This document shows, one piece after another, positions 34,177 through 46,165 of a stretch of 64,000 bases of DNA. Positions within the stretch are counted from its first letter, which is position 1, and each line of letters begins with the position of its first letter. The notes under the pieces were generated by a model. The model was given only the letters and a program-made list of their open reading frames with translations, had not been told where the DNA came from and ran no database searches. Position numbers and translations under genes: made by a program. The stretch is taken from NCBI GenBank assembly GCA_008921705.1, contig VFFE01007836.1:2438360-2502359 (forward strand), given 5' to 3'. This stretch comes from Burhinus oedicnemus. Its lineage: Eukaryota > Chordata > Aves > Charadriiformes > Burhinidae.

Positions 34177-37100
34177 TCAAGACCTCTTCTATTATAAGGA
34201 ACCCGTCTGATACTACCAGACAAAGTTGTTTGAAAATACAGATGAATTTGAACATTATCATCCCTTTAAACTGAAAGTTAACTGATTTGGTCAATAAATG
34301 GTATATCATTGTAAGAGTTTTATAGTAGTGTGGGACAGCTTTGTGGAACAGAAGGAGCCTCTTTCTCTGTAGCTTTTCTATTATTATTAACTGCAAGCAC
34401 ATATAAAAGGTGCTATGTTTGCAAAATATTATTATTCAAACCTATCAATGCTAAAGTTCCTTTTTAGCTAATCTGCCCTCACAGCTTGAAACACACTGGC
34501 AGTTCTTGAAGTACTGGTGTTTTGTCGAGACAAGCTCTGGCATAATTCCAACAATGATTCTGACCCTTAAAAGGCCTGGGACTTCAGTTAAGGCCAGTCA
34601 ATCACAGCAAACTGCGACAGATCTGTGGTATGGGCAAATACCATGGAGAGGCTATGGTGCTGCCCTCACACTCATTTTAACTTACTCCTCTGAAAACTCT
34701 TGAATCAGGTTTACATGGCAGTATCACTATTTTTTTTAAGGAAAAAACCCCCCATGTATGATTTATTATTGCATAAGGATGCACAATGTGAAAATGTCTT
34801 CAAAAAGTGAACATATATTTGTCCACATGAACCACAGTCACAGTGAGATGTACAAACAGGTATACGAGTGTCCAAACATGTGCATGCAAAATCAGAAGGA
34901 ATTGTTGAAAATAGACATGTTCTTCAATGAGACATTTTTATTTTTTAAATTGAAAGTGCCTATTACGTGCAAACTGTTTTGTATTTTTATAGTTAGTAAA
35001 TGTCAATAAATCCATGGCATGTAAAAGGGCACCGCTACTATGACAATTATTGGAATTCTATACTTTGGCAAATATATGTACCTCTTAATTCAATAATCTT
35101 TAAAAGCAATACTTATTGTGGTTTACAGTATGACACCTGACCTTTTGTTAATGTCAAATACCATTTTACTTTAGCATGGAAAATTATTATATTTCTATAA
35201 ATATAATCATTTTTCTTGGAAAAAATGTATTAAAGAAATAGAATAGGAAACTGATCAGCTAATCAATTATTTCACATGACAGTAATTTTATGTATTATTG
35301 TTGACATTTCTGTGAGTATCCTAAACAGGCCCATGGTATAAAAGAAAACAGCAATTGGAAGTCAAAATTCTGCCTGTAATACTGGTCTGTTAGCTGAGAG
35401 TAGATAAAAACCAAAATTCTGTTGTGCTGATTGCCAAGAAGAATGTAGCATTAAGTTGTTTTTCCAGCCAAGCTAGATAAAATCTCTGGCAATGGTCATA
35501 CAATATGTGGTTTGGAACTTTTCTTAAAGGTAGCGAAGTTAAGTACAATATACAAAATACCTATTTAGTTGTGATAGATATCTCCAGTTCTGCCTTAAAA
35601 GCAAGCTAGCAGCAGGGGAGATAAAGAATTCAGTTCCACATCATTAGGAGATACAGAATTTTTTTTACTGCACTAAGCAAATATACTTGCCACTGAATGA
35701 AACCTATCAGTTTAACTTTAATCTGTTGCTTGACCAATGTATTCATGTACGTTATCTATCAATATATGCTTTTCTTTTCATGTTAACAGGACAAATCTCC
35801 TTGATTCATGTGGGCACTTGTGTTAGAGTGAGAGTGTGGGTTAAAAAAGGACTCTGAAAATATGTGTATTTTTAACTTAACTCTATATGTAAATATAGGA
35901 AGAGATGCATTCCTACTGAGCAGCAGGATTGTACTGAACAATCTCGCACGGAGAAGTGTATTGTCCTTTCTGTTGGGATTGACCAAGGCAGGAAAAGCAA
36001 TGTACCTTCTTTTTGTTTATGATGTGCCTCCAGTGGTGCTGCATGTGCCAGAAAATTATTCTTTAAATAGCAACCTTCTTCACCTTCCATACTTGGCATT
36101 GACATTGTTTTCTTTATGAGGTAAAGTGTAGAAAGATACAACACAGTCTTAGCATGGCTTAGCAAGAGAGTAGTACCAGATTTAGACTTTGTTTATGACA
36201 TAGTTCTTCTATGAATATGCAAGCAAAAATCAAAAGACTCTCCAGCTTGCAAAAAAGAATTCATTATGAAACCCCACAACAAACCTAATGAGAACATCAA
36301 CAATTCCCGATGCAAACATTATATTAGAGGGCAAAAGAGTAGCAGAGATGAATCAGTTGCCTTACTAATGTATGAAATAATGGAGGCATCAGCTGCATTC
36401 ATGAGTATGGAGAACATGAGATTATTTTAGAATATTTATGTGGACATTTTACGTTCCCCAGCTTTCTGCATGTTATTTATAAGGAGAAAGATGGGTTAAA
36501 AACTGGGAGTCAGAATATGGCTATTTGAAAGGGCCTTTTATCTCCAGAAGTCTCTTTGCTAAAGATAATAGAAGACTCAACCACCTAGACAGTAATTTTT
36601 AAAAATGAACCACCATCTAGCGAAGAGAGAATTTGCCAGAGACAGCATTTTACTACTGCTGTTACAGACATTGCTAAATTTGGCCTGGACATTTTGCCCC
36701 TAGACATTCAGTAATTGAAATGACCAACAGAGGCTATGGCCGTACCTTCGAAAAAAACTGTGCTGCCTGCTTGTAATTCATTGCTGGCTGCTTAGCTTCC
36801 CTTAAAAGTCAACTCCTCATTTACAGTTGATATAAGTCTTTCTGTAAAGGCTAGAGAAAAGGTAATGTGACTTATGAACCTGCTTTTCAGGACACAGACA
36901 AAAGTCTTCTTCAAGATCTCACTGAATTGGTTGGTGCTGTTTTCCATCACGGGAAGCTACTGTCCCAGAGCTCTGACAGAGGAAGGAGGTCATGTGAGTG
37001 CTTTTCAATCCATTTCAGACAAAACGAGCTGGGTTAGCTCATACTCACCTTCAACACTCCATTAAGCTTTCTTGCAATGCGAAGGAATGTATACACAAAC

Positions 37101-39512
37101 TCCTCCACAAGCAGAGATGGGAGGATGGCAACTCCTGACAGAGGAAGGCAACAGTCCACTGGGGGAAGAGCTGTTTTCCCATTGCTTACTCAGGAATGCT
37201 TTTCCATGAACTCTAAGTCAAAACAGACAGACCACTACCTTTTATGCAAGACAAGCTAAAACCTAGCTCGATGAGACTACTTGAGACAATTTTGTAAAGA
37301 CTGGCACTCAGTGGAGGATCTTTTGCAAAAATCAATAGTTAACTGACAACCATTTTAAACAAGAGTTGATCATGGAAAAACTGTTAACGTTAAAACCAAA
37401 AAGTGAGTATTTAATTCAAATCTTACTTACACCTTAATATATGGATATGAAAGCAGGAAATCTACCAGATTTACTGACAGATATCTTTGGAAGTAAATGC
37501 CTTTGAAAAAACCTAGGTATTTAATTACGATAAATTAATTAATGTAAATAAATTACAAATGCCAGGATTCACTGGAAAATTCCACAAAATCTTTGACATT
37601 CTTTAGAAAAATGCGTGGAAATATCTGAGAAACATGAGTCTATCCACTGAACACTTTCAAAGACTGAAAGACAACAGGGAATAAGAAAAAGTATGCTCTG
37701 GATAGGTAAAGACAAAGAGCCCGTGTACGTCCTTGACCACAGCCTAACAAACCAATGGTGTTTGATGGTACAAGAGAGGCTTCAGAGTCTTCGGACAGAA
37801 CCATATATGAGCATTTAATTTCAAAATCAGTTTCAAAAACAACTGTTATTTCACAAGAACCTTAAACATACGGTTTTGTCCAATAGGCCACTAAAACCTT
37901 ATTTAACCTTTAAGAGATGAATCATTCCATACCCTCACCGCTCAAATAAATTAAGTGCTTTAGCCTTGGGATTTCAGGGCCAACAAGCCCAACTATGAAA
38001 ACTCCTCAGGCCCAAAAATAGTATTTGGTGTCATATGTAGTTCTGCTTCCCTACATAATAGCTAGCGTGTGCCGAACCAAGTCCTTAGCCAGACATAGCA
38101 GCTAAGAACAATAAACCTCATGGCAGCATGTAAGCGGCACTGATTTTAAGGTCTAGTAATATGTACTACACAAGGATCTTCCACATGTCATCTTCTCTTT
38201 TCAGTTGCAGATTTATCTCTTTTAATGTGAGAGAATGGAGTATGGAAAGAGATAAGGAAGGGAATATGACACTGGAAGCCTAACTGGTTTAGTTTAAAAT
38301 GCAGCAGCGCCTACTGCTTTGTTGAAGGAATGTAACCTGCTGGTGACAGCAATCATGACTTGACAGAGGATCAATCACAAGAGTTACAAGTGCTTTGCCC
38401 TCTTTCTGATATGTGACAGTTTTGGAAAACAGCATTCTAGATAATCCCTTGTGGAACAACTTTTTGGATTATCTCTAGTGACCCTAGTTTTCCTACACAA
38501 ACATAAATGTGCTTCATATTATTAGCCCCAGTTAGGATAATAGCCTTGGTAACAATGAGATGCAGAGTAACTAGGGAGCTTTACTGGGCTTGGCAGTTAC
38601 AAAAGGCACCTTGAACAAACAGAATAAAACAACAACAAAAAATGTTTAAAGCTACCTGCAGCTGCACTCTGCAGCTCTGGTGGGAACAGTTTTACTGACT
38701 GTGAGGAGTTTGATTCACTCCTTGCATTTCTTCTGGTTTTAGCCAGTACATTTTTAATGAAATTGCCGGTTTAGTTTCCTTCCAAAATTCACACTTACAT
38801 TTGTTTAAAATTGGAGTATCATAGCAATGAGCCAGACACCTTTTATTTGGCCAGTGTTCGTCCTGTAACTACATAAGTGGCTCCTGCATTAGCAAAATCT
38901 TCCATGCCCAATGACTAGAATAAGATTTGAAAGATCAGGACACACAAAGTTTTGAGAGGATTTGCCAAGTTTGACATTTGCACCTGTGTAACTAGCAAAG
39001 GACAAAGTTTAGCCCTTAATATTATTTTATCCTGGCAGCATTTTAATATATCCTGGTTTGATTTTGTATCAGCTCCTAACTCCTTAACAGTTTTAAATAT
39101 GGTTGTGACTTACCACTAGGGTCACTGAACAATGTTAACTAAACATCCAAAGTGTGATATTTGATTACAGTTAAGCTTTTCCAAAAGCCAAGAGGAATCC
39201 ATGAGGAAAATACTAGAGATGGAATTTTTGAAGAGTCTATATGGCTACAGATTCATACAGCTTATTAACATATATTTTAAGGATATTGATTCCAAAGAAG
39301 AAATGCACCCACAAAGAGAGACCCGAGATAAAGGCTAATGTGTAAATTGCTTTAAAAACTGTAGTTACTGTAATTACATGGAGCATTTTACAAGCAACTA
39401 GGGACTGCTTTGGATAGATGACTGAAATTTAATCAGTATCTGGCACAGATTGCCTTTCTTTCACACCTCACATTTCTGAAGTACTATTCTAGGGAAACCT
39501 GCTAGAATTGTG
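34177..39512. other. Long unique non-coding stretch
   Basis: About 5.3 kb with no recognised gene or mobile element. Open frames are at most 97 codons. AT-rich blocks with repeated TTAATTA/AATAAAT cores occur at about 37,515-37,560. No motif cluster is strong enough to list separately. Confidence 0.4.
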
Positions 39513-39605
39513 AGCCGTTATTATCACATTTGATCTCTCTACACAGTTTCTGAAAGAGTGACTTTCCCAGATATCACAGAAGATATGGGTCTGGGTCCTT
39601 TTTCT
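39513..39605 (-). mobile_element. Probable MIR-type SINE fragment, - strand
   Basis: GCCGTTATTATCACATTTGA, CTCTACACAGTTTCTGAAAG, then AGTGACTTTCCCAGATATCA and CAGAAGATATGGGTCTGGGT follow the order of the MIR reverse complement ('ttattatccccattttacag..gaaactgaggc..agtgacttgcccaaggtcacac'). Strongly diverged; identification rests on order as much as identity. Confidence 0.5.
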
Positions 39606-40799
39606 CAGGAGCATATGTCTGTCTTTTCATTTCTGAGCAAACTTCACTCGGCTATCCAGGCTCAGGTTTGTCATCTCATGGAACATTATGTATGAAATGC
39701 AGAAAATGTTGGTTTGTTAATGCCGCCACCTGAGACTACAAGATAAAGGAAACAAGCACAGGCCTTTGTACTCAGAGGACATAAACACTTGTGCTAAACC
39801 TTTTATAAAATACAACTTATTACTTCTACAGGCTTTATTTTGTTATTTGTATTAGCTGTCAAGGAACCGTCAGTTAAGAGAAGGGAGCCCCAAATGATCT
39901 ATGCCTTTTAAAGCAAGACGGAAACAGAAAATAATTAGATATGGTAAATGCGAAAATTGATCTGTCTGAAGAGTGTGCAGTTTACAAGCAAGAAATCAAT
40001 CAGTTTACACCAAACAGATTAAAATCATGTATCATTATTCTTAATGGTTCAAGATGTAAAGGTCTGAAAGTCTAAATAGAATTCCTGATGATTACTTTTA
40101 TTAAAATCCTAAGTATTGGAAGATATACAATGGCTGTCTAGATTGATTACTATATTATCTGCTTTGTAGAAAAATAATATCCTTGACTTGCTGCTTGTTG
40201 CTAAAATCCTCATTACTATGCCTAATATACTCTGTCCCTGGAGTAAATTAAAGCATTTCCTTTTTTTGCACTGTAGTTTCCTTAAAGTTGGATTCTTAGA
40301 AAAACTGGGACTATGCTGTGACATCTGAGTTCTGGAGATCAATTTATAGCTGTTAAAGATCATGAAGAATTGCCCATTAAAACAGTTACTATTTGACAAA
40401 TAACAACATTTGTGTTTAGCCTGGATATTTATCAAGCAGACAGAGCACTTATTCCTGATGCCTGAATGAAGGTCTGAATGAACAAACTTATTAATCAGTT
40501 AGTGTCTAGTTTTAAACCACCTGTCTTTTAAAAAAACCAAACTCAACCTGCACTTTTACATATATTAAAATTGCACTCCTGATTTGATAACACTGGAAAG
40601 TGCCTGTGTCAAGGTGTCATAGCCATGGAGCATACCACCAACAAACAGTGAAAGCTCTGATATAAAAAAAAAATTTTTCTTTTTCTTGAGAAATGCTTAC
40701 GTATTGTTTTAATCTAAGATTAGGGATATGATGGATTATACATATGCATATTACGTTTAGGCATACAAAAACTCCAGCAGATCATGATTGCATTTCCTC
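39606..40799. other. Unique sequence
   Basis: No gene recognised. A 108-codon - strand frame (40,109-40,435) has no domain. Short A/T runs occur near 40,665. Confidence 0.45.
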
Positions 40800-40880
40800 A
40801 GATACAGCGACTGGGCTGTTACTGAAGTCAATGGGAACACTGCTACTGACCTCATTGGCTTTTCAGAGGTTGGAAACTCT
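40800..40880. repeat. Probable palindromic sauropsid repeat fragment
   Basis: GGGCTGTTACTGAAGTCAAT followed by GGGAACACTGCTACTGACCT and CATTGGCTTTTCAGAGG. The TGAAGTCAATGGGA core and the partly complementary TGACCTCATTGG arm are typical of dispersed inverted-repeat elements in bird, turtle and crocodilian genomes. The family name is uncertain. Confidence 0.45.
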
Positions 40881-41650
40881 GATTCGCAGAACACTTCAAT
40901 ATTTAAAAAGTTCTAAACTACAAATGATCTTCAAACTATTTCTTAATTATTTGTGAGTGAAAAACAGTTTTTTTTAAGCAAAACATTTTGACAAAATGAA
41001 AATGTTGGTATTGTATAAGATTGTGGTATCTAAAACGTAAACAAAAATCATTTCTATGTAAAGGTTTGTTCTGAAAACACCAATATGTTACCAGTTTCTC
41101 TCTGCTTTTGTTTCCAAAGAAAACATTGGTTAAATTGACACCATTTTGTGGAATTTATCAGCACTGCCGGAACTGCATTCTATGAAAGAAGATGGTTTCA
41201 TCAAAGCTGTTCCAAGCAGCTTAGTTATTGAATCCATAGGGAAAAAAGCAAGCTTTACATAGGTCCCGGTTACAAAGAGTCTACTGTTTGCTAGTAAGGG
41301 ATCAGCATAACTAAAATGAAGAAGTATGGATAAGACAAAAGTGAAAGCTTTGTGGTTTACCATCCTACTTAATTTCTCAGAGGATTATGTAAGAGTTGTT
41401 AAATGTTGTGGATTTCTGTTCAAATTAAACACAGTATACAACTATTTAATTTCTGTTTACTGTTCAAACTACTACAGGTATAACATGTATTTTAACAGCA
41501 AATTATGAATTTGGCCCCTATATTTTATTGTATATATTCTGCATGCAGTATCAGCTCTGGTTCTTAAGGATAGGTTCAAAATCCAAGGAACTTATTTCAA
41601 AAAGGAATGAATAATAGGAATACCTTTTTCTTCCATGAATAATTCTATTC
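40881..41650. other. Unique sequence
   Basis: No gene recognised. Short frames (up to 77 codons) occur on both strands. Confidence 0.45.
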
Positions 41651-41651
41651 T

Positions 41652-41815
41652 GTGTTTATAGAGCATTTATTTTTCAAAGCTATGTACAAATATTAACAAA
41701 ACAATCATCAGAACATCATTGTGTGCCAGGTTTTACACATAAAGAAATGAGGAAAAAAAAAAAAAAAGAGATATAAAATACAGTGCCTAGCACTTTAGTC
41801 ATATAACTGGGGTTT
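41652..41815 (-). mobile_element. Probable MIR-type SINE fragment, - strand, with A15 run
   Basis: GTGTTTATAGAGCATTTATT, CAAAGCTATGTACAAATATT, ATCATCAGAACATCATTGTG, TTTTACACATAAAGAAATGA and CAGTGCCTAGCACTTTAGTC line up in order with the reverse complement of the MIR 3' half ('tttatatagcgctt...acaaagcg...tcctcacaacaaccctgtgagg...ttttacagatgaggaaactgagg...agtgactt'). A15 at 41,753-41,767 replaces part of the 'gaaactgaggca' segment. Confidence 0.55.
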
Positions 41816-41883
41816 CAAGCTACTAAAGTAATGCAAATAACAATAATGGTATGGGAGAAACCTTTCAAGTTTGAGTGTCTAAC

Positions 41884-42037
41884 TGGCTTGATTTTCATAG
41901 GTTTAGACTTCTGAGCGCTCACAACTCCCTTTGAAGTCGATCGAAAATGTGAGTGTCAGCACACATTAAAATCAGACCACTAATTTAGATGCTTAAACAT
42001 GAAATTTAAATTCACAACTTTAAGTTTGGAAAAATTC
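41884..42037 (+). repeat. Palindrome-containing ancient sauropsid repeat
   Basis: TGGCTTGATTTTCATAGGTT, CTGAGCGCTCACAACTCCCT, TTGAAGTCGATCGAAAATGT and GAGTGTCAGCACACATTAAA form a decayed inverted repeat. The arms are GCGCTCACAACTCCC and the mutated complement ending GTGAGTGTC, around a TTGAAGTCGAT centre. It continues with ATCAGACCACTAATTTAGAT, TGCTTAAACATG and AACTTTAAGTTTGGAAAAAT. This order matches a dispersed bird/turtle/crocodilian element as I remember it. It may be MITE-like; no transposase is present. Confidence 0.55.
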
Positions 42038-42125
42038 AGCTGGGTGACTTTTCCAAAGATACCTTACAAACCACTGTTGGAACTAGGAGATACTTGATTT
42101 CCAACACCTTGTCTTCGCAGAGTTT
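42038..42125 (-). mobile_element. Probable MIR-like 5' half, - strand
   Basis: GCTGGGTGACTTTTCCAAAG, CTTACAAACCACTGTTGGAA and CTAGGAGATACTTGATTTCC correspond in order to the MIR reverse complement 'aagtgacttgcccaaggtcac ... gcagagctgggaatcgaac.. ggtct.cctgactccca'. It continues directly from the palindromic repeat, a junction that looks shared with the copy near 21,390. Confidence 0.5.
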
Positions 42126-45100
42126 CCAGCACAGACGTTATGGGCTAAGTGGATCACTTACAAAATGATAGATCTATGCAGCTAGTAAGTTGGCGTGGAC
42201 AGGAACTATTGCATACTATCATAGTCCAAAGATTTGTACGAGATACTGCAAGAGCAAGAGAAACATCCGCTCCTCCCAGAGCAGTCTAATTGCAAAAATA
42301 GCTGATACAACACTGGTTCAGGGAGAGGACTGAAGAAGTCTGGTCATTTTACATAAACTCCTCCTTTCACCTACTTGCATGTTACGTCCTACCATGTTAC
42401 AGAGAAAGTCCTCACAAAACTGACTGGACTAGTTGTGTTATCATCTACAAAACTCCCATGGTTTGCTTTCTTTACACTTAGTTATGCACCAAATTGTCCT
42501 GTCCTGAGGTCACTTTCTCAGCATCAGTGGAGCACGAGGAATTTTTCTTTCTATGTACGTAAGACCCAGTTCTGGTTTTTACTGTGCAGATATTATTGAG
42601 AGAAAAGAGACTATGAGAAGCATTTTCCTTCTCAGCTGACAGTCACAGGAGATGGCCACACTACAAAAAGGGTGTTCCTTGATCCATATGACTTCCTAGC
42701 TTTGATGAGGTGGCCAAAGTTCCCTTTTATGTTATGTCTGCAGCAAGACCCAAGAAGTAATGACTTGGACACACTATGACTCCCTAAAATTGAAATAAGG
42801 GTTAGAGCTGGTGAATTTTGTCTAGTGCCAGCTCTCTATGTAGATACGTCTCAGGATATGTCTAACTTAGTAAGTACTGCCACTCAATAAAAGTCAGTTT
42901 GTAGTGTGAATTGTCAAACACTGAGAACCCTACATACATGTCATGCATATTTCATGGTATTTTAATTCAAGCTAGTTCTAGCTTGGTCCTGTGGTCTGAA
43001 TGCTCATGACTGGTCAAATCCCATCAGAGGCACTCCTGAAACACATCCTCTAGCTTGGTGATACCCAGAAGGAACAAGGCTATTTTTGGATGTGGCGCAA
43101 AGCTGAATGCTTTGGGAGGACGAGGAGATTTGCTTCAAGAGCGCACTCCTAATTTAAGTGCGCCCTCACAGAGGTACACTCTCCATGCGCTCCCATGTTG
43201 GTTTTGTAGCTTGGTACTTGCAGGGCCAGCATACATCAGGAGTTTGCCTACAGTGGAACTCTGTAAGGTGGGCACTAGTCAAACAACTCTGGCCTATAAA
43301 CCTATGAAACAGAGAAGAGGTAGAAGCTGGGAGTTACAGTAAGTTAAGCCTGGTTATTACAAAAAGTTGTTTGATCCTTTTAATGATCAGGAACAGATAC
43401 TACAATCCCACTTGCTAAAGCCCCATCTGAAAGTCCTGCTCATACCCAGATGACCTTGAAAGAATGAAATAATGGACTAATGTTATAGTTGTACTAAAAC
43501 TGCAGAAAATCCAAACAATATCGTAAATAAGGAAAGTTTACCATGGTTCAGTGTATTTTCTTTCCAATATATTTTGGGAGAGAATGAGGCATATGAACAT
43601 CAGAAAAGAGTCAGCTTAAATTGTGATGCTTGCAGCTTTAATTATGAGCAACCCCAAGTCTCTGTGTTTACAGAAGAGAGATTACCTACATGTTATTTGA
43701 AAACCGTTGGGTGTAAGTTTATAGTGGTAACAGGCAAGTCTAATTTTCTTTCATACTTAGGATTTAATAGGTACAGAATGTGGCCCAAGGGAAAAAAAAT
43801 GAACAAGTAGTAACTTGATATTTATTCTACACAGACATGAAGAAAGCTTAAAGAAATACACATGGAAATTAATAAAATGTCTGAAACATTGACATGTATA
43901 ACTATTTTAATTATAATGTTGCTTTTCTAATAGACTTTTCTGCTATGATACAGGTTGAAATAGTTGCTACACTTTCCAGCCAAAAAAATCTCACTCCCAA
44001 ACCAACCCCCAGACCCAAAAACTAGTACAAAAAATCTGTTTGGAAAAGCTTATGGTGGAATCATAAAAACTGCACCAAGTTTGTACAGTCTAAAGTTGAG
44101 AATACAGTATTATCAATTTGTGTAAATGATGCTGTCTTTCCTAGTCCAGATTATTTGTAGATATGGACTCCTTCCACTTCTGATATTTCTCATTTATCCT
44201 GGAGAATATTACTGAACAATTCTCAGATGTTTTCAAGTGCAGAGATCCACAACCCTGCTATTTTGACTGCAGGAATACGGTGTAGTGAACAGGGTGGTGA
44301 TGGAAATCCTAAAATCCCTTTAACCCTCCTGGTAAATCCATGTCTGCAGAAACAGAAACATTCCTGCAATATTCCTTTTACTATTTTTCCTTTTTTGCAG
44401 GTGGAAGTGGAGGCATAGTCAATGTAGGTGGTTTACTCAAGAACATGTGGAAAGTTTGTGGCAGAACCAATACGTGGAATGCAAGTTTGTCCTTGGTCTT
44501 AGTTCACGCTCACTTGCATCTGGATCTCCTCCTGCTGCTAGACCTTGAAAACCTGACTCATCACAGGTTCTTTAATATGCTTAAGCTAAAGCCTGTATGA
44601 AACATATAGGCCATTATTTTAAATTAATTTATCTATTTTTACAGTGGATAATTTTCATTTCATTGATATTTATAGTCATAGGAAACGTATTTGGTGCCTC
44701 AGTTCCTTTTTTAACACAAGAATTGTCATTTGTGTTGCATTTTATGCCAAATTAAATTATAAAAATACTCAGTTGTGTAACTGTCAACACCACAGTATTT
44801 CTTCTTATTACGGAGACAAACAAGGAGTACATTGGAAAAAAAAATTGTGAATCTCATTTCTGATCCTAATGAAGCAAGTAACCCATTATACCAAGGTTAA
44901 TTTGTTGACTCATGATTTCCACTTATCCAATGATATAGTGAATCATATGAACAAACCTCTACATCTAATCAGTTTTTTTTATTGAATCCTGACCTTTTAT
45001 ACACCTTCTTCTTGATTATGAATGACAGTGACCTTTATCTAATTTAAAACACACATACTGATGCAAAAATATGCAAAGTACACATGTAAATTCTGAATTA

Positions 45101-45954
45101 AGATGAAGATGTGCATAATCTTCCGGGGAGAAATTGCTTTAGAGAGAGATGTTTATATTAGGGCCAATTGAGGGTATGTGGGGAGAAAAAGTGAATTAGC
45201 CAGAACTCAGATGGGTTTGGAGGAACAGCTGCAGAGATACTGAAGTCTGTTTAGATTTTCTCAGCTTCTATTTAGAATCCTGAAATGTCAATATAAATAT
45301 CAATTTTTATTATGCTATTCAGCATTTTACGGCATTCATGAAATGATCAAAATGCAATAAAGTCAGACAAAATACCTCTTCACCTAAGATTTGGCAAACT
45401 GTACCTCAGTATTCCATTTATGTTTCATTCAAAATACATAATATACATTTTCTACAACACAAAAGCTGGGTCAAATTCACAACATTATGAAAGCTGGCTG
45501 GTTCATTTTGCCATTTCTCTCATTAAAGAGGAATGGTATGAGCATCATCTGGAGATGGTCTTTTTAGTCCAGGATATAATTAGGAACTGCTGTAAATGCT
45601 GAAAAATAAATAAACACATATAAGAGGAGTGACTCCTGGGGAAAATAATTCCCTAACTTTCCTTTTGCTTTTTGCTGTTCATCACTAATGGGTCTGCACT
45701 GAAATTACTAAAGATGAACCCAGCCATGGGCACAGTCTGAACCGCTGTGTAATCCTATAATCCACTCTCTCTTTTCACAACTCATTCCTTCCTCTGAATT
45801 GCTGTGACCCTAAGTTGTAGATCAGTGGCTTTGCTCTAGCCTCTCTCTTAAAAATAATAATAAAAAAATAATATTTATACAGAAAATTTGCAAAACTCAG
45901 TGTAAAGACTGTCAAAGCAAAAATCTAACAAACGCATTCCTCTGAGAGACTCCA
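42126..45954. other. Unique non-coding sequence
   Basis: No gene recognised over 3.8 kb. Frames of up to 95 codons show no domain. AT-rich simple stretch (AATAATAA units) at 45,850-45,876. Confidence 0.45.
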
Positions 45955-46165
45955 ACCAAACAGTACCTGGCATTAGCATGTACTTTCATGATTAACAACA
46001 GGGGGTTGTCAGACTGCTATTTCTGAAATAAACAGATTTATCCTGACAGATAATCAGCAGTTTGTACTGCCTAATACATGTTATCATCCGCCGCTGACAT
46101 CATTACATTAAAAGCACACTTAGTATAATCTTTTGTAGGAAATTAAACATTTTTTATGATACACT
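45955..46165. promoter_or_regulatory. Candidate conserved enhancer-like block
   Basis: Non-repetitive block with TTTCATGATTAACAACAGG, a forkhead-like AATAAACAGA, a MEIS/TGIF-like TGACAG (46,044-46,049) abutting ATAATC, and CCGCCGCTGACATCATTACA. The combination of TGACAG/TGACAT and TAAT-type cores is typical of PBX/MEIS/HOX-like regulatory DNA. Conservation is not demonstrated. Confidence 0.33.
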
